Source of the DNA: B30-G6 sp963701385
GTDB taxonomy: Bacteria; Desulfobacterota; Desulfobacteria; Desulfobacterales; B30-G6
Direction of reading: 5' to 3'
Length of the DNA: 64,000 nt
Assembly: GCA_963701385.1 (NCBI GenBank)
Contig: CAVOZW010000027.1
Location: 124,001-188,000, forward strand
Shown: positions 51,917 to 61,367 of the stretch, in pieces
How the letters are laid out: each line of letters opens with the position of its first letter
Position numbering within the stretch: the first letter of the stretch is position 1
Program-made: the position numbers and the translations under genes
The notes under the pieces: model-generated
Database searches by the model: none
Seen by the model: only the letters and a program-made list of their open reading frames with translations
What the model was told of the DNA's origin: nothing

Positions 51917-52978
51917 CTACATATGTGGAAACGGCCAGATGCGAAATGCCGCTTTACCGATTCGCCAGCGATGATAGAGCCCTCGCGGCTCGTAAATCAG
52001 AAAAACAATGATGACCCCGCCCAGAAGGATGTTCATTCCGGCGAACCAGATACCGCCGCCGACGCCGGGGAAGTATTCCACGAGCAGGGGTGCCAGATAG
52101 GTGATGATTTCCAACAATGCGCGAATAAAAACCACTCCCATGATGGCGCCCAGGATGTTTCCCAGCCCGCCGACGATGAGCATCCCCATGTACCAGACCG
52201 AGAAATAGAGCGTGAACTGGTCTGCACCCACAAATCTGAGATAATATGCCCACAGACCGCCGGCCACACCGGCATACATGGCACCGATGGCAAAGGCCAG
52301 GGTTTTGTAGAAAAAGAGATTGACCCCCATGATCTCAGCTGCGATGTCGTTGTCGCGTATGGCCACAAATGCCCGCCCGGTGCGTCCGCGGACGATGTTG
52401 AAAGCGAAGAAAATCATGACGACGGCCGTGACCATGATCAGGTAATAAAGGTTCGTGTCACTGTTGAAAGTGATCCCCCATAGTTCTGCCGGCTCAAGGT
52501 TCAGCCCGATTGCGCCGCCGAACCAGTCGTCCGGCATGTGCATGATAATCAGGGGGAATATCACCTGAGCCGCAATGGTTGTCATGGCCAGGTAAAAACC
52601 CTTTATTCTAAGGGCGGGAATGCCGAAAACAGCACCCAATAAGGCTCCGCCCAGTCCGCCGGCGGGTATGGTGATCCAGAACGGCAGGTCGAAATTGACC
52701 ACCAGGGAACCGCACACAAACGCTCCCATGCCCATGAATGCGGACTGGCCCAGGTTGATCAGACCGGCATATCCTGTGGTAATTTGAAGACCCACCACCG
52801 CGATACAGATCATGGTCGCTATGTTGATCATGGCGATAAAACGGACGCTGAGAATATGCGGCAGCAGCATGAGCAATGCCAAAAATAGAATGAAGCATAC
52901 CCATTGGGCACGGGTATGTATATAGGCCATATCCCGCTCATAACTTTCAAAGTGAACACCGCATGGAAGTAGCGCCAT
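51917..52978 (-). CDS. livM: Branched-chain amino acid-type ABC permease LivM
   Basis: This 353-residue membrane permease has about ten segments. The family stretch LQITTGYAGLINLGQSAFMGMGA (about 62-84) and the cytoplasmic coupling loop GRTGRAFVAIRDNDIAAEIMG are intact. The ATG lies 4 bases after the livH stop and has an AAGGG site. It forms the channel together with LivH. Confidence 0.92.
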   Translation of the reverse strand: MALLPCGVHFESYERDMAYIHTRAQWVCFILFLALLMLLPHILSVRFIAMINIATMICIAVVGLQITTGYAGLINLGQSAFMGMGAFVCGSLVVNFDLPFWITIPAGGLGGALLGAVFGIPALRIKGFYLAMTTIAAQVIFPLIIMHMPDDWFGGAIGLNLEPAELWGITFNSDTNLYYLIMVTAVVMIFFAFNIVRGRTGRAFVAIRDNDIAAEIMGVNLFFYKTLAFAIGAMYAGVAGGLWAYYLRFVGADQFTLYFSVWYMGMLIVGGLGNILGAIMGVVFIRALLEIITYLAPLLVEYFPGVGGGIWFAGMNILLGGVIIVFLIYEPRGLYHRWRIGKAAFRIWPFPHM

Positions 52979-52981
52979 CGA

Positions 52982-53878
52982 TCAAACCCTTTCGATAATT
53001 TTCCACCCGAACAGGCCCTGGGGCCGGATGAGTAAAACAATCAGCATGAGAACATAAGGAAATGCCTGGGACATGGCACCTTCGGTATACGGATCCAGAT
53101 ATGCGCCCGCCCAGGATTCACCGACCCCGACGATGACGCCGGCCACCACCGCGCCGGATATCGACTCCAGGCCTGCCAGCAGCACAACAGGCAGAGCATG
53201 CAGACCAATGGCGGCTGCCGCAAACGTCAGGGTCTGCCCGTTTAAAAAGACAATGGCCGCAAACGACGAAAGCGCACAGGCAATCACCCAGGCAACTGCG
53301 ATGGATTTCTTGACCGATATCCCCATGGCCTGAGCCACCTGATGTTCTTCGGCAACCGCCGTCAGTTTCAGCCCCCAGCGCGTACGGTTGAACACAAACG
53401 TCAGCCCAGCGACGATTCCAAGAGAAATGATACCGCCCCAGAAAATGGAACTTGTAAAAATCAAGTCCCCGATCCTGACCGGTGCTTCGGGGAATATCTG
53501 TGGGAAAGGCCGTTCAATTCCCCCCCAGCTGACCTGGACAATGCCCTGGATCAGAATCATGAGTCCGATGCTGACCATGATGATGGCCCAGATCGGCTGC
53601 CCAATCAATGGTCGGAAAATAAAACGCTCGATGACCAGCCCCAACACAATGGCAGTGCAGAGAGATAACAGCAAGGCGACCCATAAAGGGAATATTGCCA
53701 ACGAACAGAAGGTCCAGATAACGTAGGCCATGAATATCAGGATTTCCCCCTGGGCCAGGTTGAGGATACGGCCCGAGCGGTAGACGACGATAAATGCGAT
53801 GGCGACGATGGCATAAAGCAGTCCCTTGAGAACCCCTTCAAACGTGTACTGGGCCAAATCGATAAAAAAATACTCCAT
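52982..53878 (-). CDS. livH: Branched-chain amino acid-type ABC permease LivH
   Basis: This 298-residue permease has about eight segments, with RSGRILNLAQGEILIFMAYV (about 36-55) and TRWGLKLTAVAEEHQVAQAMG for the ATPase contact. GGAG is 7 bases before the ATG. It sits between the acyl-CoA ligase and livM. Confidence 0.92.
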   Translation of the reverse strand: MEYFFIDLAQYTFEGVLKGLLYAIVAIAFIVVYRSGRILNLAQGEILIFMAYVIWTFCSLAIFPLWVALLLSLCTAIVLGLVIERFIFRPLIGQPIWAIIMVSIGLMILIQGIVQVSWGGIERPFPQIFPEAPVRIGDLIFTSSIFWGGIISLGIVAGLTFVFNRTRWGLKLTAVAEEHQVAQAMGISVKKSIAVAWVIACALSSFAAIVFLNGQTLTFAAAAIGLHALPVVLLAGLESISGAVVAGVIVGVGESWAGAYLDPYTEGAMSQAFPYVLMLIVLLIRPQGLFGWKIIERV

Positions 53879-53892
53879 TCATTTTCTCCAAG

Positions 53893-55878
53893 TCAGATAG
53901 CGGTGTTGATGCAGGTCAGCGTTTTGACCACACCGGTGCGCCCGTCGCGGTACTTGACCGGCACTTCGGTTTCAAATGTCTTATTACCGTCGTAAATGGC
54001 CTTGATGAGACTGGCATAGCGTTTTTCCAGCAATCCACGTCTCAATTTCCGCGTCCGGGTCAGTTCGGCTTCATCCGGGTCCAGTTCCTTGGGCAGGTTC
54101 ACGAAGCGCTTGACCTGTGACTGTGGGTCAAGAACCCTGTTGACCCTGTCGACTTCCTTTTGGATCAAGACACATACCGCCGGTTTCTGAGAAAGATCCG
54201 GGAAAGACGTATAGGCGAGACCTTCCCTTTCCGCCCACTGCCCAACAGTCTCTCCATCGATATTGATGAAGGCTGCCACGAAATCCTTGTGCTTGTCTCC
54301 CAAAATCATGGCATCTTTTATATAAGGGCTGAAACGCAAACGTGTTTCGATAAACTGCGGTGGGAACAGGTGCCCGGAAGACAGCTTCTTTAAATCTTTC
54401 ACCCGATCCAGAAAAACGATCTCACCGTTATCCTGCATGTTTATGGCATCACCGGTGATAAACCAGCCATCCTTGAGAGCGGCATCGGTTGCGGCAGTGT
54501 CCTTGTAATAGCCCCCAAAAGGCGTTCCGCCCCTGATCAGCATGCCACCGTCTTCGTCAATTTTCCATTCCAGCGCAGGCCCCAGATCCGGATGTGACCG
54601 GTACCACTGACCCAGGGTGGCCGGATCGAACCGCTGGCCCATGTGCTGGGTGTACAACCCCATTTCCGTACTGCCATAGACATTACGCAGTTTAAGACCC
54701 AGGGCATGAAAAAGATTGAATATCTCCGGTGCGGCAGGTGCGCCCCCGGTGAGTGCAAAATAGGTCTTGCGCAACCCCAGGTTGTCGCGAATGGGCCCCA
54801 AAACCAGCAGATCGGCAACCGGATACAGCAGTCGCCAAAAAATGCCGGCCCGAGTCCCTCCCGTGCGTTCGATGGCCAATTTCATTCCGATATGAACGCC
54901 GGCTTTATAGCACAACCGACGAACGGGACCTGCATCGTTCATTTTGACTTGGACCGTTGAGGCCAGACTCTCCCATTGCCGGGGACCGAACACCAGGCAT
55001 TCGGCACCCAGTTCACGGATATTGGCCAAGACTGTCTCCGGCTCTTCGGGAAAATTGTAGACAAAGGGTAACAACAATCCCATGGTCACAAAAAAATGCT
55101 CCGTGATCCAGGCCGGTGAAAGATAAGACAGATACTGGGAAAAAGGCTTAAATTCATTGGCCATGACGACACGATAGGCATTGTCGATCAGAAAATTGTG
55201 GGTCAAAACGACGCCTTTGGGGATGCCGGTCGTTCCGGATGTGTAGCTAAGCATGGCGACATCGTCGGCTTTGCCGCTGTCTACCGTCATTTCAAACAGG
55301 TCTGGATTCAAGGAATGGTATTTGCGGCCCAGTTCAAGGACATCCTCAAACGCCATCAGGATGTCGTCGTGGTATTGCCACATACCACGCACATCCCAGT
55401 ATATGACCTTGCGGATTTCAGGCAGCTGATGTCGAATTTCGAGATATTTGTCCACCTGTTCCTGATCTTCCGCCACCAGAAATACAGCCTCGGAGTGCTT
55501 TAGTATGTAAAGCATCTCCGCCGGCGTCATATCCGGATAAAGACAAACCATTTTAGCCCTGGCAGAAAGCGTAGCGAAATCCGCCCAAAATAGCTCAGGT
55601 GTATTTTCACCAATGATCCCAACCGTCTGCCCCTGCTGAAGCCCAATTCGAATGAGACCCAGGCAGAATGCGCGAACTTTTTCATATACATTGTTCCAAG
55701 AATAGCCCTGCCAGATGCCCAGATCTTTCTGGCGCATGTACACCTGATCGCCCCATCGTTGTACCCCCCGTCGCAAAATTTTTGGAAGGGTTCCGGCGGA
55801 AATTTTCGGCATATCGCTGCTTGATTCTTGCACAACGGCTCCTTTGTTCTGTCCCACCCCCGAACGATTCGGAATCAT
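53893..55878 (-). CDS. Long-chain/aromatic acyl-CoA synthetase (AMP-forming)
   Basis: This 661-residue ANL-superfamily enzyme joins a carboxylic acid to CoA through an acyl-AMP. The P-loop is LSYTSGTTGIPKGVVLTH (about 209-226), followed by YGSTEMGLY, GWFITGDAINMQDNGEI and DRVKDLKKLSSGHLFPPQFIE. The A8 region reads K-D-L-K-K, as in the FAA1-like group of long-chain ligases. The gene overlaps livG by 4 bases and precedes livH. This position suggests that the transporter brings in the acid that this enzyme activates. The specific acid is unknown. Confidence 0.88.
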   Translation of the reverse strand: MIPNRSGVGQNKGAVVQESSSDMPKISAGTLPKILRRGVQRWGDQVYMRQKDLGIWQGYSWNNVYEKVRAFCLGLIRIGLQQGQTVGIIGENTPELFWADFATLSARAKMVCLYPDMTPAEMLYILKHSEAVFLVAEDQEQVDKYLEIRHQLPEIRKVIYWDVRGMWQYHDDILMAFEDVLELGRKYHSLNPDLFEMTVDSGKADDVAMLSYTSGTTGIPKGVVLTHNFLIDNAYRVVMANEFKPFSQYLSYLSPAWITEHFFVTMGLLLPFVYNFPEEPETVLANIRELGAECLVFGPRQWESLASTVQVKMNDAGPVRRLCYKAGVHIGMKLAIERTGGTRAGIFWRLLYPVADLLVLGPIRDNLGLRKTYFALTGGAPAAPEIFNLFHALGLKLRNVYGSTEMGLYTQHMGQRFDPATLGQWYRSHPDLGPALEWKIDEDGGMLIRGGTPFGGYYKDTAATDAALKDGWFITGDAINMQDNGEIVFLDRVKDLKKLSSGHLFPPQFIETRLRFSPYIKDAMILGDKHKDFVAAFINIDGETVGQWAEREGLAYTSFPDLSQKPAVCVLIQKEVDRVNRVLDPQSQVKRFVNLPKELDPDEAELTRTRKLRRGLLEKRYASLIKAIYDGNKTFETEVPVKYRDGRTGVVKTLTCINTAI

Positions 55879-56660
55879 TCTTCTCCGAGATAAGCGTTGA
55901 TAACTTTAGGGTCGGTACGGATGTTCGCGGGAGGACCTTCCGCAATCATGTTGCCCCATTCGAGCACCGCCACACGGTTGGATATATCCATGACGACTTC
56001 CATGTCGTGTTCCACCAGGATAACCGGAATTTTGCGGTATTCCTGGATATCGATGATAAAACGGGCCATATCCTCTTTTTCTTCAACATTCATGCCGGCC
56101 ATGGGCTCGTCCATGATGAGAATCTCCGGCTCCAGCGCCAGGGCCCGGCCCAGGTCGACACGTTTGCGGAGACCGTATCCCAGTTCACCGACAATGCCGT
56201 CACGGATGAATTCCATTTCCAGAAAATCGATGATTTCCTCCACCACCCTGCGGTGGGCGACTTCTTCGCGTCGCACCCAGGGCCAGTGGATAAAAGACTG
56301 CAGAAAATTGGTTTTCATGCGCACGTGCCGGCCGGCCAGGATGTTGTCCAGAACGGTCATGTGGGGAAAAAGCTGGATCCCCTGGAATGTGCGACCGATG
56401 CCCAGACGTGCCCGGTGATGAATCGGCATGTGGGTGATGTCCTGACCGTGAAATTCGATTCGGCCCTCCTGCGGCTTGTAAAAACCGGAGAGACAGTTCA
56501 TCAGGCTTGTTTTTCCAGCACCGTTAGGCCCGATGATAGATAGGATTTCATCCTGCTTAATGTGAAAGGAAACATTATTCAGGACCTGTATGCGCCCGAA
56601 GGATAATTGGATGTTGCCGGCCGCCATGGAAATAGACCTATCTTCTGCTGTAGGCTTCAA
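55875..56660 (-). CDS. livG: Branched-chain amino acid-type ABC ATPase LivG
   Basis: This 261-residue ATPase has Walker A IIGPNGAGKTS, signature LGYGLRKRVDLGRALA and Walker B ILIMDEPMAGMN, and the extended region of LivG proteins (RLGIGRTFQGIQLFPHM). The signature has YGLRK in place of the common SGGQ, as is usual for this group. It begins at a TTG with GGAG upstream, or possibly at Met12. It is the first gene of the minus-strand transporter operon. Confidence 0.9.
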   Translation of the reverse strand: MKPTAEDRSISMAAGNIQLSFGRIQVLNNVSFHIKQDEILSIIGPNGAGKTSLMNCLSGFYKPQEGRIEFHGQDITHMPIHHRARLGIGRTFQGIQLFPHMTVLDNILAGRHVRMKTNFLQSFIHWPWVRREEVAHRRVVEEIIDFLEMEFIRDGIVGELGYGLRKRVDLGRALALEPEILIMDEPMAGMNVEEKEDMARFIIDIQEYRKIPVILVEHDMEVVMDISNRVAVLEWGNMIAEGPPANIRTDPKVINAYLGEE

Positions 56661-56804
56661 AAAAGCATCTCCTCTGCATGTGGCTAAGCGAGTTTTTCAT
56701 GGTCGCGTCGGAATGACCCCTCGGCGTTGGTGCTGACCTTGTTTTGGGTTATGGTTCCGTTTTTTTAAAAAGGCCTTGTGGAAACACTTCACGAAACCCC
56801 TGCG

Positions 56805-57773
56805 TCATGCAGCATGCAGCAACCCTATCAATCCCAGCACCACGCCTAGCAGCGTAAGCGGGAAATAGCTCGCCCGGTTGAAGAGTGCCATGGCTTGCTC
56901 TCTGTCGCGTGTCAGGAACAGTTTAACGGCCGGAATCAAGAGCAGATAGATGCCGGCGCTAAGGGCTGAAAGGACAGCAATCCATTTCCCTACTGGAAAA
57001 TTCTGCCAAAAAAGAATGACGATCAAAAGAACCGATAAGATCAGTGCCATCAGTGCCAGTAAGGCCGATTTCTGCGTACCCAACTGCACGGGTATGGTTT
57101 TGGCCCTGAATTGACGATCCAGTTCGATATCGGACCAATCGGCCGGGATGTTCTGGCCCCCGATTTCCCAGAAAAAAAGACCCAGGAAAAGGATGACCGT
57201 ATACAACGGGGAAGGATGGGGATCAACAGCGAACAGGGCAGCAACAGGTCCCGAGTTCTTGACGAATCCGCTCACCGCAGACCGCCAGGGACTTACCTGC
57301 CATAAAAAACAATAGACGATTTCCAGAGCAGACCCCAATAAAAAAATGACCACACACATGGGGTTCAAAATATAGGCGCCCACCAGGGCAACCAGGGACC
57401 AACCCGTCGCCCACAAGAGACCCTCCCGGTAAGTCAGAAGCCCCTGGGCCAAGGGATGCCTGACCATCAGAGAATCGAGATAGTTCTCGGCTGTAAGAGC
57501 GCTTTTATGCCCTTTTGCCATGTCGGTTCGAAAATCGACGATGTCGTTGAGTGCATACACGGCGGTATAGCCCGCAAAGGCCGTCAGCAGGCCAATCACC
57601 ACCACATGCAGGGGGGGAAACCCGCCGAGGTAGAGCAGTACGCTGAATGCCGGTGCTGCCATGTCCAGCAGACCGTGGGGAGTGCGCGAAAGGGCAAGCA
57701 AGCGTTTGAACTGCACCAGCCGGCCCTGCGTTTTGAATGTTGAATTTTCATTGGTAGGCATGAATTTTATCAT
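56805..57773 (-). CDS. UbiA-family prenyltransferase
   Basis: This 322-residue integral membrane enzyme has about nine segments. The two Asp-rich motifs of the family are present: ALNDIVDFRTDMAKGHKSA (N-D-x-x-D-x-x-x-D, about 76-94) and IPADWSDIELDRQFRAKT (D-x-x-x-D, about 208-225). It attaches a polyprenyl chain to an aromatic or other acceptor, as in menaquinone, ubiquinone, heme O or chlorophyll pathways. Its best guess is a quinone precursor, but the family is wide. It is separated from livG by 145 bases. Met1 or Met5 may be the start; neither is well spaced from GAGG. Confidence 0.82.
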   Translation of the reverse strand: MIKFMPTNENSTFKTQGRLVQFKRLLALSRTPHGLLDMAAPAFSVLLYLGGFPPLHVVVIGLLTAFAGYTAVYALNDIVDFRTDMAKGHKSALTAENYLDSLMVRHPLAQGLLTYREGLLWATGWSLVALVGAYILNPMCVVIFLLGSALEIVYCFLWQVSPWRSAVSGFVKNSGPVAALFAVDPHPSPLYTVILFLGLFFWEIGGQNIPADWSDIELDRQFRAKTIPVQLGTQKSALLALMALILSVLLIVILFWQNFPVGKWIAVLSALSAGIYLLLIPAVKLFLTRDREQAMALFNRASYFPLTLLGVVLGLIGLLHAA

Positions 57774-57844
57774 TACCTCAGATTAAACCATAGAGCAAGT
57801 AATTGATCGCTGCGAACCACATCGGCATGTGCCTGGCACCTGTC

Positions 57845-58072
57845 TTACCTGAAACCTAAACCTAACTCGAAAATTTCACGCCCCTGACTTGTCTCGGCGT
57901 AGCTCATAGAGCGAAGACGGACCTGTCTCGGCGTAGTTCGCAGAACGAAGACGGACCTGTCTCGGCGTAGTTCGCAGAACGAAGACGGAAGGCTGAAACG
58001 AGACGCGTTAAACAGCTCGTTAGTGCCCATCCACAAATGGTCTTTTTCCGCGATATCGGCGTTGGACGCCAT
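57845..58072 (-). pseudogene. Short gene start running into a repeat array
   Basis: An ATG with a good TGAGGAA site begins a frame (MASNADIAEKDHLWMGTNEL...) that after about 27 residues enters the 34-bp repeat array (57886-57987) and stops 20 residues later. The first part looks like a genuine gene start; the rest is translated repeat. It is probably a gene cut by the repeats. I do not recognise the family. Confidence 0.35.
57886..57987. repeat. Three tandem 34-bp palindromic repeats
   Basis: Copies at 57886-57919, 57920-57953 and 57954-57987. Copies 2 and 3 are identical. Copy 1 differs, and within its hairpin GCTC-ATA-GAGC replaces GTTC-GCA-GAAC, so both arms change together and pairing is kept. 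The unit GGCGTAG...CGAAGACGG resembles the REP-like palindromes of many bacteria. The rest of the spacer 57988-58275 holds the start of the short frame and the promoter at 58188. Confidence 0.8.
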
Positions 58073-58187
58073 GATTTAATTCCTCAAAATAATCTTTTGA
58101 TATATAAGGATAAATGAAATATTTCTGCTCAAGTTTCATGAAATGTTCGGGCTAAAACCGATATATCTTGCAAGCACTAGTTTTTCT

Positions 58188-58216
58188 TTGACACACACTT
58201 CCTATTGGGTCATATT
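58188..58216 (+). promoter_or_regulatory. Sigma-70-type promoter of the zinc-ribbon gene
   Basis: A perfect -35 TTGACA (58188-58193), a 17-base spacer and a -10 like CATATT (58211-58216), 60 bases before the gene. Confidence 0.5.
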
Positions 58217-58275
58217 GGTCGAACCATGCACCCTAAAATGCCGGACAATAACACCCGTATACCAAGGAGGTCATC

Positions 58276-58521
58276 GTGAAAAACGGTACTTGCCCCAAAT
58301 GTGGCTCCGAATCAATCTACTGTGGCGATAAGATTCCTTTGAAAAATGGTCCATTCGGTAGCAACTCCATTCCGGTCAACATTATTACCATCGCAGCTCT
58401 GGACAACTACGTATGCACCGACTGCGGCTATCTTGAAAGCTACATTGCTGAAAAAGACAAACTCAAAGACATTGGTGAGAGCTGGCGGAGCCTGCAGGCA
58501 ACAGAACCTGTCGGGAAATAA
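58276..58521 (+). CDS. Zinc-ribbon protein, 81 aa
   Basis: This small protein has two CXXC knuckles: CPKCGS (about 6-11) and CTDCGY (about 50-55), separated by a beta-rich segment (NSIPVNIITIAALDNYV). It would bind one zinc. The GTG start has a strong AAGGAGG site 5 bases upstream. Proteins of this shape are often annotated as putative nucleic-acid-binding, but the role is unknown. It has its own promoter and stands alone. Confidence 0.75.
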   Translation: MKNGTCPKCGSESIYCGDKIPLKNGPFGSNSIPVNIITIAALDNYVCTDCGYLESYIAEKDKLKDIGESWRSLQATEPVGK

Positions 58522-58857
58522 GAATCGCGCTTTATACCCGTTGTCAAAAATATGTTTCGCTGGCCCTTCTAAAAAAAACGCCGGCAGGTGACGGCAAACA
58601 AACGCTCGCCTGTTTGAAGCGCCTTAGCGATCGTTGAAAACGCCCGATGTTGGAATTGGGTTGCTAGCAACAGACGCTGGTAGCTTGCCTAAACCTATTT
58701 TAAATGTTTGGCATGAGTGTGCCTTACGAACGCTTGGTCGCAAGTTCGAGTGCTTGGTTGACGTTATTTTCCGGAGCGGTTATGGAACATTATCCTGACA
58801 ACACCGATAACACCCATCGAAACGTTATGATGACAATCACTATAAAAGGCTGATGAT
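58522..58857. other. Spacer upstream of the UbiB-like gene
   Basis: About 340 bases without a gene. Its 3' part holds the possible promoter at 58758-58786. I see no other structure of note. Confidence 0.4.
58758..58786 (+). promoter_or_regulatory. Possible promoter of the UbiB-like gene
   Basis: A -35 TTGACG (58758-58763), a 17-base spacer and a weak -10 TATGGA (58781-58786), 72 bases before the ATG. Confidence 0.35.
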
Positions 58858-60570
58858 ATGACGTTTGTAGATAGAATTCGACGCATGCGCGGCATTCGAA
58901 GACTGGGACATATCTCCCGCATCATGGTGAAGCATGGGTTCGGTGATTTCATAGACCGGCTGTTCAGGCAGGGATCAAACGGCATGAAAGCCGATGACAG
59001 CACCGCGTATCCTCTAAAATCAGGATTTCCATCGCCTGTCAGAATTCGAAGGGTACTCGAAGAACTGGGCCCCAGTTTTGTCAAACTGGGTCAGTTGATG
59101 AGCACCCGGGCAGATATTTTTCCACCCGAATACATTCAGGAATTCATCAAACTCCAGGATAGTGTACCACCGGTACCCTTTGAAGAAATTCGAGCAGTGA
59201 TCGAAGGGGACTTCGAACAGGATCTGGATGACATTTTTGAGTCTTTCAACCCTGAATCCATGGCAGCGGCTTCTGTGGCGCAGGTCCATATGGCAAAATT
59301 GCATACGGGCGAGAAAGTAGCCGTGAAAATTATTCGGCCCGGAATCGGGAAAAAAATCAGGCAAGACATCGAACTCATGCGCATGCTGGCCGAAAAACTG
59401 GAGCACCGATTCGATGTTGGTCGAAAAATAGGATTTATCAATCTAACGCGCGAATTTGAACGAACGATTTTCAAAGAACTCGACATGCTGACCGAAGCAG
59501 GTCACATGGAACGCTTCTCCAGCTATTTCCGGGAAAGCCATGAATTGGTTATCCCCAAGGTCCATTGGGCGTATACATCCAAGTCGGTTCTGGTCATGGA
59601 GCATATCGACGGTATCAAAATGGATCAGGTTGAAGCCATGCAGGCGCATGGTATCGATCCCAGGGAAATAGCCATGGTCGGGCTGCGAAGCTTCTCCAGA
59701 CAGCTGATGGAATTTGGGCTTTTTCATGCAGACCCCCACCCCGGGAACACCATTGTGTTGTATGACGGCCGAGTGGCTCTGGTGGATTTTGGGATCACGG
59801 GGTATCTGGACGAAGCGTCCATGATGCAAATTGCCAATATCTTCCTTGGATATGCCGAGCACGATTACGACATGATCGTTGAAGCATTTGCAGACGCCGG
59901 ACTCATCGATCCGGATCGTATGGACATGGATGCATTTCGTATTGATCTCAAAGACATCAGCGAACCCTTTTATGGAAGATCGTTGAAGACCATCTCTGCC
60001 AGAGATGTGTACGATCAAGTGATGCAGGTCGTGTTGAAACATCAGATCCGCCTGCCCAGGAACTACCTGCTGCTGCTGAAAACCTTCATCCAGACCGAAG
60101 CCCTCGGAAAAATCCTCGACAGTGACGCCAATCTGTTGGAGGTCACCAGACCCTATGCCAAAGCACTCCTGGAACGTGGGTACGATGCACAGAAAATACT
60201 CAGTAATATAGGGCGGGATGCACGATATTTCAGCAGTACCATGCGCCTGGTGCCGAAATTCCTGCATGATATTCTGAAAATGACAGCCCTGGGCAAGCAC
60301 CGCTTCGAAATACGACACACCGGCATACAGGGAATGGATGAAAAATTTGAAAAAGGCCTCAACCGGCTTGTTCTGGGTATCGTGATATCCGCTTCTTTGA
60401 TCGCCGCGGCACTGGTGCTCAACGCCGCCCAGGGCCTGATGGAATTCAACATAACCCTGTTGGGTCACACCCTCTCTATGACAACCTTGCTCGGCCTCAT
60501 GGGCTATTGTCTGGCCACCTTTCTGGGTCTGTGGCTGGTGTTATCGATATTCCGCTCTGGAAAGCTTTGA
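58858..60570 (+). CDS. ubiB: UbiB/AarF/ABC1 atypical kinase
   Basis: This 570-residue protein has the UbiB family marks: the KxGQ segment (GPSFVKLGQLMSTR, about 72-85), the Ala-rich loop AAASVAQVHMAKL in place of a normal P-loop, ELDMLTEAGHMERF, the catalytic loop HADPHPGN, and VDFGITG (the DFG equivalent). Two membrane segments close the C-terminus (about 505-525 and 540-565). UbiB proteins support biosynthesis or distribution of quinone lipids through ATPase activity. Its place with UbiA-, UbiE- and UbiG-like genes in one window fits quinone work. All catalytic motifs seem intact. Confidence 0.92.
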   Translation: MTFVDRIRRMRGIRRLGHISRIMVKHGFGDFIDRLFRQGSNGMKADDSTAYPLKSGFPSPVRIRRVLEELGPSFVKLGQLMSTRADIFPPEYIQEFIKLQDSVPPVPFEEIRAVIEGDFEQDLDDIFESFNPESMAAASVAQVHMAKLHTGEKVAVKIIRPGIGKKIRQDIELMRMLAEKLEHRFDVGRKIGFINLTREFERTIFKELDMLTEAGHMERFSSYFRESHELVIPKVHWAYTSKSVLVMEHIDGIKMDQVEAMQAHGIDPREIAMVGLRSFSRQLMEFGLFHADPHPGNTIVLYDGRVALVDFGITGYLDEASMMQIANIFLGYAEHDYDMIVEAFADAGLIDPDRMDMDAFRIDLKDISEPFYGRSLKTISARDVYDQVMQVVLKHQIRLPRNYLLLLKTFIQTEALGKILDSDANLLEVTRPYAKALLERGYDAQKILSNIGRDARYFSSTMRLVPKFLHDILKMTALGKHRFEIRHTGIQGMDEKFEKGLNRLVLGIVISASLIAAALVLNAAQGLMEFNITLLGHTLSMTTLLGLMGYCLATFLGLWLVLSIFRSGKL

Positions 60571-60734
60571 GCCCTGAGCGGTCAGCGCTAAGCGCTCGTC
60601 CGTTCCCGAGCGCAAGACTTATCGCTTATGGCGTGGAAACCAAAGCTGCCGTTTGATATTTACAAACAGGAAGAATGCCCTATGTTAAAGATGTTATTGA
60701 ATAAAATCACCAATCAATAGACAGGAAGACGCTC

Positions 60735-61355
60735 ATGAAAAAATACAGCACCGTCTGGGTAACCGTCATCATCCTGGCAATTTCCGGAACAAGTATTGCG
60801 CAAACAGCCCAACAGTTGGGCCCATTTATCCTGGGCCATGATATCGCCGAATTTGCCGATTTTGTCCTAATGGATACGTCTCTTCCCATACGACACATGG
60901 AAAGTATTCGGGAGGTGGAAACAAAGCCCATAAAAGGGTTCAAAACCGGTCTCATCGCATACTGTACCTGTAGCGCGCCAAACCGCGTTGTTCGAATAAA
61001 GTTCAAATACAGCGACAACAGCAAGTCTTTTTACGACAATCTGAAAAAGCGAATCGAAAAACGATTCGGAAAAAGCGACGAATATCGTGGAGACCCCTTT
61101 CACATCGTCATCGGGTGGAAGTGGTCATTTGTGGACAAGGACAACAATTTAATCAGCCTGATCCTGCAACACAATATCAAGGATGAGGAAGAAAAAATGG
61201 GCAATTCCATCAAGCTCACCATGACCAATCTGCTAGAGGCGGACTGGGAATGCTACGAAAAAAAGAAACAGATGGAAAAAGCCAGCGGCAAGGGGTCCGA
61301 AGCCCAGGAGCTTGAACTCGAACAGACCGGATGGGATCTTTTTGTGCCCAGATAA
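60735..61355 (+). CDS. Exported protein, 206 aa, unknown function
   Basis: This protein has a signal peptide (about 1-22, ending SIAQTAQQ) and a mature alpha/beta domain with ETKPIKGFKTGLIAYCTC, RIKFKYSDNSKSFYDNL and WKWSFVDKDNNLISLIL. The charged C-terminus has a lysine/glutamate-rich stretch. A short cysteine pair (C-T-C) may matter. An AGGAAG site precedes the ATG. It is not recognised. It starts 164 bases after the UbiB-like gene. Confidence 0.65.
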   Translation: MKKYSTVWVTVIILAISGTSIAQTAQQLGPFILGHDIAEFADFVLMDTSLPIRHMESIREVETKPIKGFKTGLIAYCTCSAPNRVVRIKFKYSDNSKSFYDNLKKRIEKRFGKSDEYRGDPFHIVIGWKWSFVDKDNNLISLILQHNIKDEEEKMGNSIKLTMTNLLEADWECYEKKKQMEKASGKGSEAQELELEQTGWDLFVPR

Positions 61356-61367
61356 ACCGGCAAATCA

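Noticed and set aside
39871..57773. An Ebo-type cluster (cyclase, TIM barrel, UbiA prenyltransferase)
   Set aside because: The prenyltransferase lies 16 kb away on the other strand among transporter genes, the cyclase start region does not look like EboD, and other Ebo genes were not seen.
57820..57860. Sigma-54-like TGGCAC box upstream of the repeats
   Set aside because: The -12 half does not match (TTACC in place of TTGC), and no gene is correctly placed.
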